Source of the DNA: Burkholderiaceae bacterium
GTDB lineage: Bacteria > Pseudomonadota > Gammaproteobacteria > Burkholderiales > Burkholderiaceae_D
Direction: 5' to 3'
NCBI GenBank assembly: GCA_019752915.1
Contig: JAIELO010000197.1
Location: forward strand, 1 to 5,307
DNA length: 5,307 nt
Below are positions 1 through 5,307 of this stretch, piece by piece. The notes under the pieces were generated by a model that saw only the letters and a program-made list of their open reading frames with translations, was not told the DNA's origin and did no database searches. Both the position numbers and the translations under genes were made by a program. Within the stretch, counting starts at the first letter, position 1. Each line of letters begins with the position of its first letter.

Positions 1-95
1 TGTTCCCTAAACTGGGCTTCACCCAGTGCTGGGAAACCTGCCCGATCGGCGTGAACGGCCGCTCGATGTACCTGCGCGCCGACACCGCCTTCTAA
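1..95 (+). CDS. C-terminal end of a probable GNAT-family acetyltransferase (partial)
   Basis: Reading from base 3, an open frame of 30 codons ends at TAA (93-95). It enters from the left edge, so the start and most of the protein are missing. The visible tail begins FPKLGFTQCWETCPIGVNGR and continues SMYLRADTAF. The piece F-x-x-LGF followed by a short strand ending in a hydrophobic MYL resembles the last alpha-helix/beta-strand unit of GCN5-related N-acetyltransferases, where a 'YxxLGF' turn precedes the final strands. That match is by eye on a very short stretch, so the family name is tentative. The frame has no in-frame stop and the same GC-rich codon use as the neighbours, which supports it being a real gene end. 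It converges on the MocR-type gene with a 45-bp gap. No substrate can be inferred. Confidence 0.5.
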   Translation, partial: FPKLGFTQCWETCPIGVNGRSMYLRADTAF

Positions 96-113
96 GCGGC
101 GCCCATCGGTCAA

Positions 114-161
114 GGCTTAGGCTTAGGCTTAGGCTTAGGCTTAGGCTTTGGCCTTGGCTTT
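114..161. repeat. GGCTTA hexamer tandem repeat at the 3' end of the regulator gene
   Basis: Five exact copies of GGCTTA (114-143) are followed by three diverged units, GGCTTT, GGCCTT and GGCTTT (144-161). Read on the minus strand, this is GCC-AAA, GCC-AAG, GCC-AAA and then five times GCC-TAA. It therefore encodes the Ala-Lys tail of the MocR-type protein, and the first TAA (141-143) is its stop codon. The array fills most of the gap between two convergent genes. The unit length is a multiple of three, so gain or loss of copies keeps the frame. Confidence 0.9.
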
Positions 162-1679
162 ATTCTGACTGCGCCGGCTGGTGCGCGCTGCTGCTGTCGT
201 CGCTGGCGGTAGCAGCGCAGCCATCCGGCGGATCAGCACATCCATCTGCTCGGCTGGCACCTGTGCATAGCCGAGCACCAGTCCCTGCACTGCCAGCGCG
301 CCCTGCACAGCTTTGGCACTCAGCGCTTCCGCCACAATGCCATGCGCCAGCAACTGCTGGCTGATCACTTCATCACGCCAGCTCGCGTCTTTGAAGCACA
401 GCACCAGATGCATGCCGGCCGACACGCCATGCAGCGTCACCCGCGCGCCCAGATGTTGTTCCACCGCCGCCACCAGCGCATCACGGCGCTGCCGGTACAG
501 GCGCCGCATACGCCGCACATGGCGCGCAAACTGTCCGCTATGCAGAAACTCGGCCAGCGCCAGCTGCTCCGCCACCCGTCCGCGCGCCGAGGCGTGCGCG
601 CGCATCTGCGCGAAGCCCGGCACCAGCGTCGCCGGCACCACCACAAAGCCGATCCGCAAAGATGGGAACATGGTTTTACTGAAGGTGCCCAGATAGACCA
701 CCGGTGCATCCGGCGCCAGTCCCTGCATGGCGGACAGCGGTGCACCATCGTGACGGAACTCGCTGTCGTAATCGTCTTCGATAATCAAGGCAGCGGCGCG
801 CCGCGCAGCATCGAGTAGCGCCACCCGGCGCCGCAGACTGAGCACACTACCCAGCGGATACTGGTGCGAAGGCGTGGTGTAGATCAGGCGCGGCGGACGT
901 AACAGCCAGTCGTCCGGCTGCGGCGCGATGCCCTCCTCGTCCACCTCGATACCGGTCACATTCAGGCTGGCGCCACGCGCTGCCGCCAGCGCACCGGCAT
1001 AACCGGGATGCTCGATCCAGATAGTGTCACCGACATCGGCCAGCGCGCGCAGACACAGATCCAGACTGCTCTGGGTGCCGTCAGTGATGAACACCTGCGT
1101 CGCATCACACACCACGCCCCGTGCGGCGCGCAGATGGTCGGCGATGGCGACCCGCAGCGGCCACTCGCCGGCGGGGTCGCCATAATTCAACTGGGCCGGC
1201 GTCACGCTGCGCCACGCGCGCTCCAGCAGGCGCCGCCATGCTGCCAGCGGAAACTGATCCAGTGCCGGCACGCCGGGGACGAAAGCGCCCATCTGGCCGG
1301 CAGGCGGTGGCGCGCCGCCGGGCGCTGCGGAAGGCGGCGACAAGCGCAAATTCGACATGCGCTGCGACAGCCCGGCCTGCGCTAGCGGCACTGCACTCTG
1401 GAGAGCTGCGGCCTGCAGCGGCACGGCTGCCACCACCGTGCCACGCCGGTCACACTGTACAAAACCCTCGCTGGCCAGCTGTTCGTAGGCATACAGCACG
1501 GTATTGCGGGCCACCCCGAGTTCTTCGGCCAGTGCGCGGCTCGGCGCCAGCGCCGTCCCTGCCGCCAGCGTACCTTGCCGGATTGCGCTGCGCAGACAGG
1601 CGTGCAACAGGCGCTGACGCGACCAGCCCTGCTGGCCGTGTTGCGCCGTATAGGCTTCGAATAACAGGGAGTAGTCCAT
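141..1679 (-). CDS. MocR/PdxR-type transcriptional regulator (GntR winged helix fused to aminotransferase-like domain)
   Basis: This is a 512-residue protein, the usual size for the MocR branch of GntR regulators. Residues about 15-85 form the winged helix, with the typical GntR core PSRALAEELGVARNTVLYAY and then LASEGFV. An Ala/Pro/Gly-rich linker spans about 86-130. Residues about 131-490 are a fold-type I aminotransferase-like domain. Landmarks are NYGDPAGEWPLR (165-176), EHPGY (223-227), TPSHQYPLG (269-277), EDDYDSEF (301-308) and GTFSKTMFPSLRIGF (331-345). K335 is the expected Schiff-base lysine for PLP. D302 and Y304 sit where family members contact the pyridine nitrogen and O3'. The protein is thus a cytoplasmic DNA-binding regulator that senses PLP or a PLP adduct; the exact ligand is not readable from sequence. 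The ATG is preceded by GGAG at 5-nt spacing. It is transcribed divergently from the flavoprotein gene, its likely target besides itself. The C-terminus is basic (SRRSQNKAKAKA) and encoded by the hexamer repeat. Confidence 0.95.
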   Translation of the reverse strand: MDYSLLFEAYTAQHGQQGWSRQRLLHACLRSAIRQGTLAAGTALAPSRALAEELGVARNTVLYAYEQLASEGFVQCDRRGTVVAAVPLQAAALQSAVPLAQAGLSQRMSNLRLSPPSAAPGGAPPPAGQMGAFVPGVPALDQFPLAAWRRLLERAWRSVTPAQLNYGDPAGEWPLRVAIADHLRAARGVVCDATQVFITDGTQSSLDLCLRALADVGDTIWIEHPGYAGALAAARGASLNVTGIEVDEEGIAPQPDDWLLRPPRLIYTTPSHQYPLGSVLSLRRRVALLDAARRAAALIIEDDYDSEFRHDGAPLSAMQGLAPDAPVVYLGTFSKTMFPSLRIGFVVVPATLVPGFAQMRAHASARGRVAEQLALAEFLHSGQFARHVRRMRRLYRQRRDALVAAVEQHLGARVTLHGVSAGMHLVLCFKDASWRDEVISQQLLAHGIVAEALSAKAVQGALAVQGLVLGYAQVPAEQMDVLIRRMAALLPPATTAAARTSRRSQNKAKAKA

Positions 1680-1681
1680 TC

Positions 1682-1725
1682 TGGCTCCAAAAAATAGCGA
1701 TGTTCTGGATCTTTTTAAGGAGCCA
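1682..1725 (-). promoter_or_regulatory. Possible 5'-leader hairpin covering the regulator's ribosome binding site
   Basis: In the minus-strand transcript, UGGCUCC (1725-1719) is perfectly complementary to GGAGCCA (1688-1682). The pairing can extend through a run of A residues (1716-1712) against a run of U residues (1694-1689) with a two-base bulge or mismatch. The loop is about 18 nt. The downstream arm contains GGAG (1688-1685), the Shine-Dalgarno sequence five bases before the ATG at 1679. If transcription starts near 1726, as the TATAAT box predicts, the upstream arm is the very 5' end of the message. The fold would block ribosome access. The complementarity is directly visible; its function is inferred, and the same bases may instead matter as DNA sites. 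Confidence 0.4.
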
Positions 1726-1733
1726 TGACTCCA
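1682..1733. promoter_or_regulatory. Candidate operator: repeated TGRCTCCA motif between the divergent genes
   Basis: TGGCTCCA (1682-1689) and TGACTCCA (1726-1733) are direct repeats differing at one base and spaced 44 bp start to start, about four helical turns. An inverted copy, GGAGCCA (1719-1725), abuts the second one and forms with it the near-perfect 14-bp palindrome GGAGCCATGACTCC (1719-1732, one mismatched pair). MocR regulators such as GabR are known to bind paired direct repeats in divergent control regions, which makes this a reasonable binding region. The palindrome sits between the plus-strand -35 and -10 boxes and covers the predicted minus-strand start site. Assignment to this regulator is inference. 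Confidence 0.45.
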
Positions 1734-1740
1734 TTATATT
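1712..1740 (+). promoter_or_regulatory. Weak candidate promoter for the flavoprotein gene
   Basis: On the plus strand TATATT (1735-1740) could be a -10 box, with TTTTTA (1712-1717) at 17-bp spacing as a poor -35 (three of six consensus bases). A start near 1747 would leave a leader of only about 22 nt, and no purine-rich ribosome binding site is visible before the ATG at 1769. The -10 box overlaps the opposing TATAAT at 1733-1738. A poor -35 fits the activator dependence common for MocR targets. Confidence 0.35.
1733..1738 (-). promoter_or_regulatory. Predicted -10 box of the MocR-type gene
   Basis: The minus strand reads TATAAT here, a perfect sigma-70 -10 hexamer, placing the start of transcription near 1726 and giving a leader of about 46 nt. 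No convincing -35 hexamer lies 16-18 bp upstream: the bases there read AGTCAG or CAGTCA. There is no TG extension. The promoter is therefore either weak or dependent on an activator. Confidence 0.5.
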
Positions 1741-1768
1741 GGCACTTCAACCAAACTGACTGGCGCTT

Positions 1769-2425
1769 ATGAACACCCCTGAAACTGTCGCAGCACCGAG
1801 CGAGCGCACCCGCATCCGCCGCATTCCCACCAATGCCCATTACGATCGCGCGACTCTGCACGCCATCGTCGATGAAGCCTATATCTGCCACATCGCCTTT
1901 GCCGATGCGCAGAGCGCACACTGCATCCCCACCGCCTGCTGGCGTGAGGGCGATCATCTGTACATCCACGGTTCGAACGGCAGCCGTATGCTCAAGCGCC
2001 TGACCAGCGATGAATGCTGCGTAACGATTACCCATCTCGATGGACTGGTGCTGGCCCGTGCGGCATTCAACCATTCGATGAACTACCGCTCGGCCATGGT
2101 GTATGGCCGCTTCGAAGTGGTCAGTGATGAAGGCGAACGCCATCGCGCACTGGAAAACTTCATGGAGCATCTGGCACCGGGACGACAGGCAGAAGTCCGC
2201 CCCGGCTCGGACAAGGAGTATGCGGCCACCACTATTCTGCGCATCAGCCTCGCCGAAGCTGCCTGCAAGATCCGCAGCGGCGGGCCGGTCGACGATGCAG
2301 AAGATATGCAGCAGCCGGCATGGGCTGGCGTGTTACCGCTGGCGCGCGTGCCACTGGCACCGCAGAGGGATGCGGAATGTACTACTGCTGCGCCGGCGTA
2401 TGTGCAGCAGTGGCAGCAGGCCTGA
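1769..2425 (+). CDS. Pyridoxamine 5'-phosphate oxidase-like flavoprotein (NimA-like, Pyridox_ox_2 type)
   Basis: This 218-residue protein has the family pattern throughout: a basic N-terminus RIRRIPTNAHYD (15-26), AIVDEAYICHIAF (32-44), IPTACWREGDHLYIHGSNGS (53-72), LDGLVLARAAFNHSMNYRSA (90-109), LAPGR (135-139) and AWAGVLPL (184-191). This is the split-barrel FMN-binding fold of COG3467/NimA-like proteins, distinct from the PdxH enzyme of vitamin B6 synthesis. The IHGSNGSRML segment is where such proteins usually hold the flavin phosphate. Members bind FMN or similar cofactors, and the physiological substrate of most is unknown. The protein is cytoplasmic, with no signal peptide or membrane helix. 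ATG 1769 is the only sensible start, because an in-frame TGA lies at 1757-1759. There is no clear ribosome binding site. It is divergent from the MocR-type gene, which probably regulates it. The last 17 or so residues lie beyond the conserved domain and overlap the convergent gene. Confidence 0.9.
   Translation: MNTPETVAAPSERTRIRRIPTNAHYDRATLHAIVDEAYICHIAFADAQSAHCIPTACWREGDHLYIHGSNGSRMLKRLTSDECCVTITHLDGLVLARAAFNHSMNYRSAMVYGRFEVVSDEGERHRALENFMEHLAPGRQAEVRPGSDKEYAATTILRISLAEAACKIRSGGPVDDAEDMQQPAWAGVLPLARVPLAPQRDAECTTAAPAYVQQWQQA
2382..2413. other. Hairpin in the convergent gene overlap, possible weak terminator
   Basis: CTGCTGC (2385-2391) is complementary to GCAGCAG (2404-2410). The stem extends outward with an A-T pair, a T-G wobble and a C-G pair, giving about 10 bp around a 12-base loop containing GCCGGC. 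It lies exactly where the two convergent reading frames overlap and would fold in either transcript. There is no T-run on either side, so it is not a canonical intrinsic terminator. The sequence is also a CTG/CAG-like run that could arise from coding bias. Confidence 0.25.
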
Positions 2426-4196
2426 GCTGCTCGCGCCACCACAGTGCCAGCATGCAGCAGAGGAACAGGATGCCGAACGGCGCGACGGGTAGCAGCGCGG
2501 TGGGGGGCGCCGCAGCAGATGCGGCCGCTGTCGCACCTGCGCTCTCACCTGCTGTCGCAGCGCGCCCTGTCGCTGGTGCTGGCGGCGCACTGTCCGGCAA
2601 GGCGCGCGCCGCATAGCGCGCGGTGGCATCGCGGCGTAAGGCGCGCTGCCACGCCGGCCAGTCGCTACGATCGTAGACATACTGCGGCTGCTCTCCAGCC
2701 ATCCCCTCGAGTGACAAGGTCAGCCAGCCCGCCTGTTGCGGCCAGATGGCACTGCACAGCGCATCGGCACGATCGTGCCGGATCTGCAAGCGCGGCGCCA
2801 CCGGCATGGCCGTTACCCCCCCCTGTCCGGCCGGAGCGGTATGCCGCAGTTGAATCGCCGTCCCGGCAGGCACGCCTTGCGCGCACAGTTCACTGCGCAA
2901 TCCCACCAGCGGCATCGGATCATCGAGTTGCCAGCCCGCTTTCACGGGACTGGGTAGCGCGATCGCATCGAGGGCGCTCTGCCACCACGCCGTCAGCGCC
3001 TGCGGTGCGCTGATCGCATAACGGTGCCAGTCCGATACACCCAGCCAGATGATGCGTCCCTGCTGCAGCTCGCGCTGCCACAGCCATGGCAGGCGCTGCT
3101 GGTGAGCGTCATCGCTCGCCAGCACGCTCCAGCCACCACTGGTGCCGACCGGGTTCAGCGATGCAGGCGTCAGCGACAGCGTGCTGCCTGCCAGCGCAAA
3201 CTGGCGCATATCTTCTTTTTCCGTGGTGGCCGATTGTGCCTGCAGACGCAGACCGAATTCGCGCTGCCATAGGGCTGCATCGGCGGCATTCCCGCCCAGT
3301 ACCAGCAGCGGCATGCCCTGCCGCACGGAAGCGAGCAAGGCACTGCGGGCAGGTGGCGCGAGGTGTTCTACATACGCGGCATCGACCACCAGCAGGTTAG
3401 GCGCCGTCAGAGCGGTGCGCGCCGTCTCGCTGCGGGCGACGGCTTTACCCAGCGCGACATCCCAGTCGACACTGGCGCCACCATCGGTCAGTAGCTGGTT
3501 CAGGGCGCGCGCATCGAATGATGGCGCATCGAAGCGCCCCTGTATCTGCAAGGGAATCGCTTCGCGTACCTGCAGCGGCAACGGCCCTTGCGCCAGCACT
3601 TTGCCAGCACTATCGAGCAGGCGTGCCTGTAACACCAGCGCTTCTGCCACGGGCGGCAGCCACTGCACGCGCTGGGTCTCGGCCGCGCTAGTGGCAAGAC
3701 CGGAGTCGGCCAGCACCTGACGATTTTCCGCCAGCAGTTGCAAGCGCCAGCCGCTGTGCGCCTGTCCGCGTCGCACTGTCAGCGTGAAGTGACGCCCCAG
3801 CGTCAGGCTGCGCGGGAAATCCAGCCACAGCAACTCAGGAGATGCGGTGGCTTTCTGCTGCACTGCGCGCACCGGCCGCGCTGGCACATCACGCCACTCG
3901 GCATCACGCAGCCCATCACCACGCAGTTCGATGCTTGCGGCATGTTCCACGCGCTCTAACTGTGCAGCGGTAAAGTCATCGCTATCGATGCTCAAGGTTT
4001 GCGATGGCAGCGACGGCCCACGCAAGCCCGCCACCAGCAGTGTTAACGACACTGTCGCCAGCAGCACCAGCGCTGCGTTCAGATACTGACGGCTGCGCAG
4101 ATACAGCACACCACTGATCATTCCCGCGCCCAGTATCGCCAGTGGCACCAGTAACTGGGGCAGCGTGAGCTGAGCGAACATCAGCGCCGGAGTCAT
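2382..4196 (-). CDS. Membrane-anchored protein with inactive GATase-like/Rossmann-like region, second gene of an envelope operon
   Basis: The 604-residue protein has two N-terminal membrane helices (about 12-33 and 39-59), a large soluble part, an Ala/Pro-rich linker (about 535-565) and one C-terminal helix (about 566-587, GILFLCCMLALWW) with a short tail. Residues about 212-400 look like an alternating alpha/beta domain: NLLVVDAAYV (267-276), VRQGMPLLVLGG (291-302) and GRIIWLGVSDWHRYA (380-394). This resembles class I glutamine amidotransferase-like folds, but no Cys lies at the nucleophile position (GGNAADA), so catalysis is not expected. I chose ATG 4196 over the upstream GTG 4220. It forms an ATGA overlap with the preceding stop and has AAGGAG (4210-4205) at 8-nt spacing. 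I do not recognise the exact family. Proteins of this architecture occur in MoxR/DUF58/DUF4175 clusters, so an envelope-associated role is plausible but unproven. The stop codon is TAG (2384-2382). Confidence 0.75.
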   Translation of the reverse strand: MTPALMFAQLTLPQLLVPLAILGAGMISGVLYLRSRQYLNAALVLLATVSLTLLVAGLRGPSLPSQTLSIDSDDFTAAQLERVEHAASIELRGDGLRDAEWRDVPARPVRAVQQKATASPELLWLDFPRSLTLGRHFTLTVRRGQAHSGWRLQLLAENRQVLADSGLATSAAETQRVQWLPPVAEALVLQARLLDSAGKVLAQGPLPLQVREAIPLQIQGRFDAPSFDARALNQLLTDGGASVDWDVALGKAVARSETARTALTAPNLLVVDAAYVEHLAPPARSALLASVRQGMPLLVLGGNAADAALWQREFGLRLQAQSATTEKEDMRQFALAGSTLSLTPASLNPVGTSGGWSVLASDDAHQQRLPWLWQRELQQGRIIWLGVSDWHRYAISAPQALTAWWQSALDAIALPSPVKAGWQLDDPMPLVGLRSELCAQGVPAGTAIQLRHTAPAGQGGVTAMPVAPRLQIRHDRADALCSAIWPQQAGWLTLSLEGMAGEQPQYVYDRSDWPAWQRALRRDATARYAARALPDSAPPAPATGRAATAGESAGATAAASAAAPPTALLPVAPFGILFLCCMLALWWREQLRPAATAAHTPAQQ

Positions 4197-5307
4197 TGTG
4201 CACGCTCCTTGCCCAGCCACGCGCGGCGGAACGCGCTATCGCTGACAGGGCGCGCCTGCAGCAACACCGGCGCCTCGCTGAGCGTGCCGCGCAACCAGGC
4301 ACGCAGTTCGCCGCGACAGGCCACACAGCCATCGACGACATCCTGCACGGCACGCTGGGCTGCCAGCTTCTGCTCGGGATCGACGATGCGCTGGGCAATC
4401 ACCTCGCGCGCCGACTTACTCCACAACGCGGGCAGCGCACCGTCCTGCGCCAAAGCCTGCACCAGATCGCGCACCTCGGCCGGCACCGTCGACGTTGCCG
4501 CGCCCTGTGCGCGCTTGTAGCCCAGTACCCCGACAATATCGCCCGTCATCCGTTTTTCTTCCTTCAAAGCTGGTGGTACGAATGCCGTCCGGTGCAGATA
4601 GATGCGCTCAGCTGCCTGTAATTCCTTGATCGCTTCCAGTGCCTTGTATTCCGGCGGCAGCGCCGGTTTGGGCGTAATCGCCCTGAGCGACTTTTCCGCA
4701 TCCCACATGGCCGACAAGGCACGCTTGAGGATCGCCTTGGTCTTCGGATCGAAGATGGTGGCGTTGTCTTCCTGATCGTGGGCGTGTCCGAATTCCTTGA
4801 GCATCGAACTTTCGCGTCCGAAGCCGCCAGCCGCTGGACTGTGCTGGCCAGCTTCATGTTCGTGCTCAGCTTCGTCACCAAACAGATTCGATTCCTCGCC
4901 AAGAAACTGACCGTAGCGCAGCCGCAGTTTGGCCTGATCGCTGGCGATGGATTCACTGCGGTTGCGCAGGGTGGCCGCCGGCATGCCCGGTTGCGCCTGC
5001 AGATCCGCCACCAGTTGTTCCGTGTCGATGATGATCTGGCGCTGGCTACGCAGATTTTCCGGCTTGGCCAGACTAGGCAGGGCCGTCGCATCCAGACTCT
5101 CGGCCTCGGGCGCCGGCAGGCGCAGGGTGTAGGTCGGCGACTGGGTGGTATGCGGATGGTCGCTCGCATTATCGGTAGCACGGACAAAGAAATACAGCTC
5201 GTCCCCCGCTTCCATACCCAGTTCGGCCAGTGACCACTGCTTTTTCCAGTTGCGCTGCTTCGGATCGGACGACTGGGGCAATGGCACCTCGCGGTCGCTG
5301 AAGCGGA
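4193..5307 (-). CDS. C-terminal part of a large DUF4175-like protein (partial, starts beyond the right edge)
   Basis: The frame is open to the right edge and ends at TGA (4195-4193), so about 370 residues are visible. The GTG at 5287 is most likely an internal Val, since in-frame sense codons (RFSDRE) precede it. Counting from that GTG, residues about 17-58 resemble a beta-sandwich strand pattern (MEAGDELYFFVRATDN, then SPTYTLRLP), as in DUF4175 proteins. A long, charged, mostly helical part follows (about 75-260): RQIIIDTEQLVADL, AKLRLRYGQFLGEE and PPEYKALEAIKELQAAERIY. An insert at 138-171 is rich in His and acidic residues (EHEHE, HAHD). Near the end are CVAC (321-324) and a basic tail. 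No membrane helix is visible in this part; in DUF4175 proteins, helices are N-terminal and would lie outside the window. It is translationally coupled to the next gene through ATGA. The DUF4175 label is from memory of the family pattern and is moderately sure; the molecular function is unknown. Confidence 0.7.
   Translation of the reverse strand, partial: RFSDREVPLPQSSDPKQRNWKKQWSLAELGMEAGDELYFFVRATDNASDHPHTTQSPTYTLRLPAPEAESLDATALPSLAKPENLRSQRQIIIDTEQLVADLQAQPGMPAATLRNRSESIASDQAKLRLRYGQFLGEESNLFGDEAEHEHEAGQHSPAAGGFGRESSMLKEFGHAHDQEDNATIFDPKTKAILKRALSAMWDAEKSLRAITPKPALPPEYKALEAIKELQAAERIYLHRTAFVPPALKEEKRMTGDIVGVLGYKRAQGAATSTVPAEVRDLVQALAQDGALPALWSKSAREVIAQRIVDPEQKLAAQRAVQDVVDGCVACRGELRAWLRGTLSEAPVLLQARPVSDSAFRRAWLGKERAQ
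4205..4210 (-). promoter_or_regulatory. Ribosome binding site that decides the start of the membrane-protein gene
   Basis: The minus strand reads AAGGAG, eight bases before the ATG at 4196-4194. It lies inside the end of the upstream coding sequence. Together with the ATGA overlap it favours this ATG over the in-frame GTG at 4220, which lies upstream of the site. Confidence 0.75.

Noticed and set aside
114..143. TTAGGC array resembling the nematode telomere repeat
   Set aside because: Only five exact units, inside and next to a bacterial gene with the sequence continuing on both sides. The match follows from Ala-Lys/Ala-stop codons and is coincidental.
26..364. Plus-strand reading frame with an alternating Leu-Arg run
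   Set aside because: It is the hexamer repeat and the 3' end of the MocR-type gene read on the wrong strand; no family resemblance and no ribosome binding site.
1741..1758. TTGGCAC as part of a sigma-54 promoter (-24/-12)
   Set aside because: The spacing and -12 element (TTGCW) are missing; the following bases do not match.
1121..1759. Long plus-strand frame (212 codons) antisense to the regulator
   Set aside because: Arg/Ala-rich composition typical of a shadow frame in GC-rich DNA; the minus-strand gene has clear family motifs throughout.
1715..2170. Minus-strand frame (151 codons) antisense to the flavoprotein gene
   Set aside because: The flavoprotein motifs on the plus strand are unmistakable; this frame also runs through the divergent promoter region and has no supporting signal.
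2444..3720. Several long plus-strand frames antisense to the membrane-protein gene
   Set aside because: Low-complexity Arg/Ser/Pro-rich translations without family motifs. The minus-strand frame has membrane helices, operon overlap and a ribosome binding site.
4197..4220. GTG at 4220 as the start of the membrane protein
   Set aside because: The ribosome binding site AAGGAG (4210-4205) lies downstream of it and is correctly spaced for ATG 4196, which also forms the ATGA overlap.
5285..5287. GTG at 5287 as the start of the DUF4175-like protein
   Set aside because: The frame is open to the window edge, no ribosome binding site is visible, and the protein would begin in the middle of a strand-rich domain.

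Overview
The window is GC-rich, tightly packed bacterial DNA, with no tRNA, rRNA, CRISPR array, insertion sequence or phage gene visible. Codon use (third positions mostly G or C) and the gene types suggest a betaproteobacterium, perhaps of the Oxalobacteraceae or a related Burkholderiales family. That placement is inference; no marker gene is present.

Layout. (1) Positions 1-95 (+) hold the last 30 codons of a protein that looks like the C-terminus of a GNAT-type acetyltransferase. (2) A short convergent gap follows, filled by a hexamer tandem repeat (GGCTTA, 114-161) that runs into the 3' end of the next gene and supplies its stop codon five times in frame. (3) Positions 141-1679 (-) encode a full-length MocR/PdxR-type regulator: a GntR winged helix fused to a fold-type I aminotransferase-like domain with the PLP lysine intact. 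(4) An 89-bp divergent control region, 1680-1768, holds overlapping back-to-back -10 boxes, repeats of a TGRCTCCA motif, and a possible hairpin that would bury the ribosome binding site of the regulator. (5) Positions 1769-2425 (+) encode a pyridoxamine 5'-phosphate oxidase-like flavoprotein of the NimA-like (Pyridox_ox_2) type. (6) Positions 2382-4196 (-) encode a three-helix membrane protein with a large non-cytoplasmic part. (7) Positions 4193-5307 (-) hold the C-terminal part of a large DUF4175-like protein that begins beyond the right edge. These last two genes are joined by an ATGA stop-start overlap.

How the genes fit together. The regulator and the flavoprotein form a divergent pair, a common MocR arrangement. 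The regulator binds PLP through its aminotransferase-like domain and probably controls both its own gene and its neighbour from the shared 89-bp region. The two minus-strand genes are the tail of a translationally coupled operon whose organisation resembles the MoxR ATPase/DUF58/VWA/DUF4175 clusters of envelope-associated proteins. The rest of that operon would lie to the right of this window. The flavoprotein and membrane-protein genes converge and overlap by 44 bp.

Nothing here is clearly a new system. The points most worth checking are the architecture of the divergent control region, the hexamer repeat at the regulator's stop codon, and the poorly characterised two-gene envelope operon.
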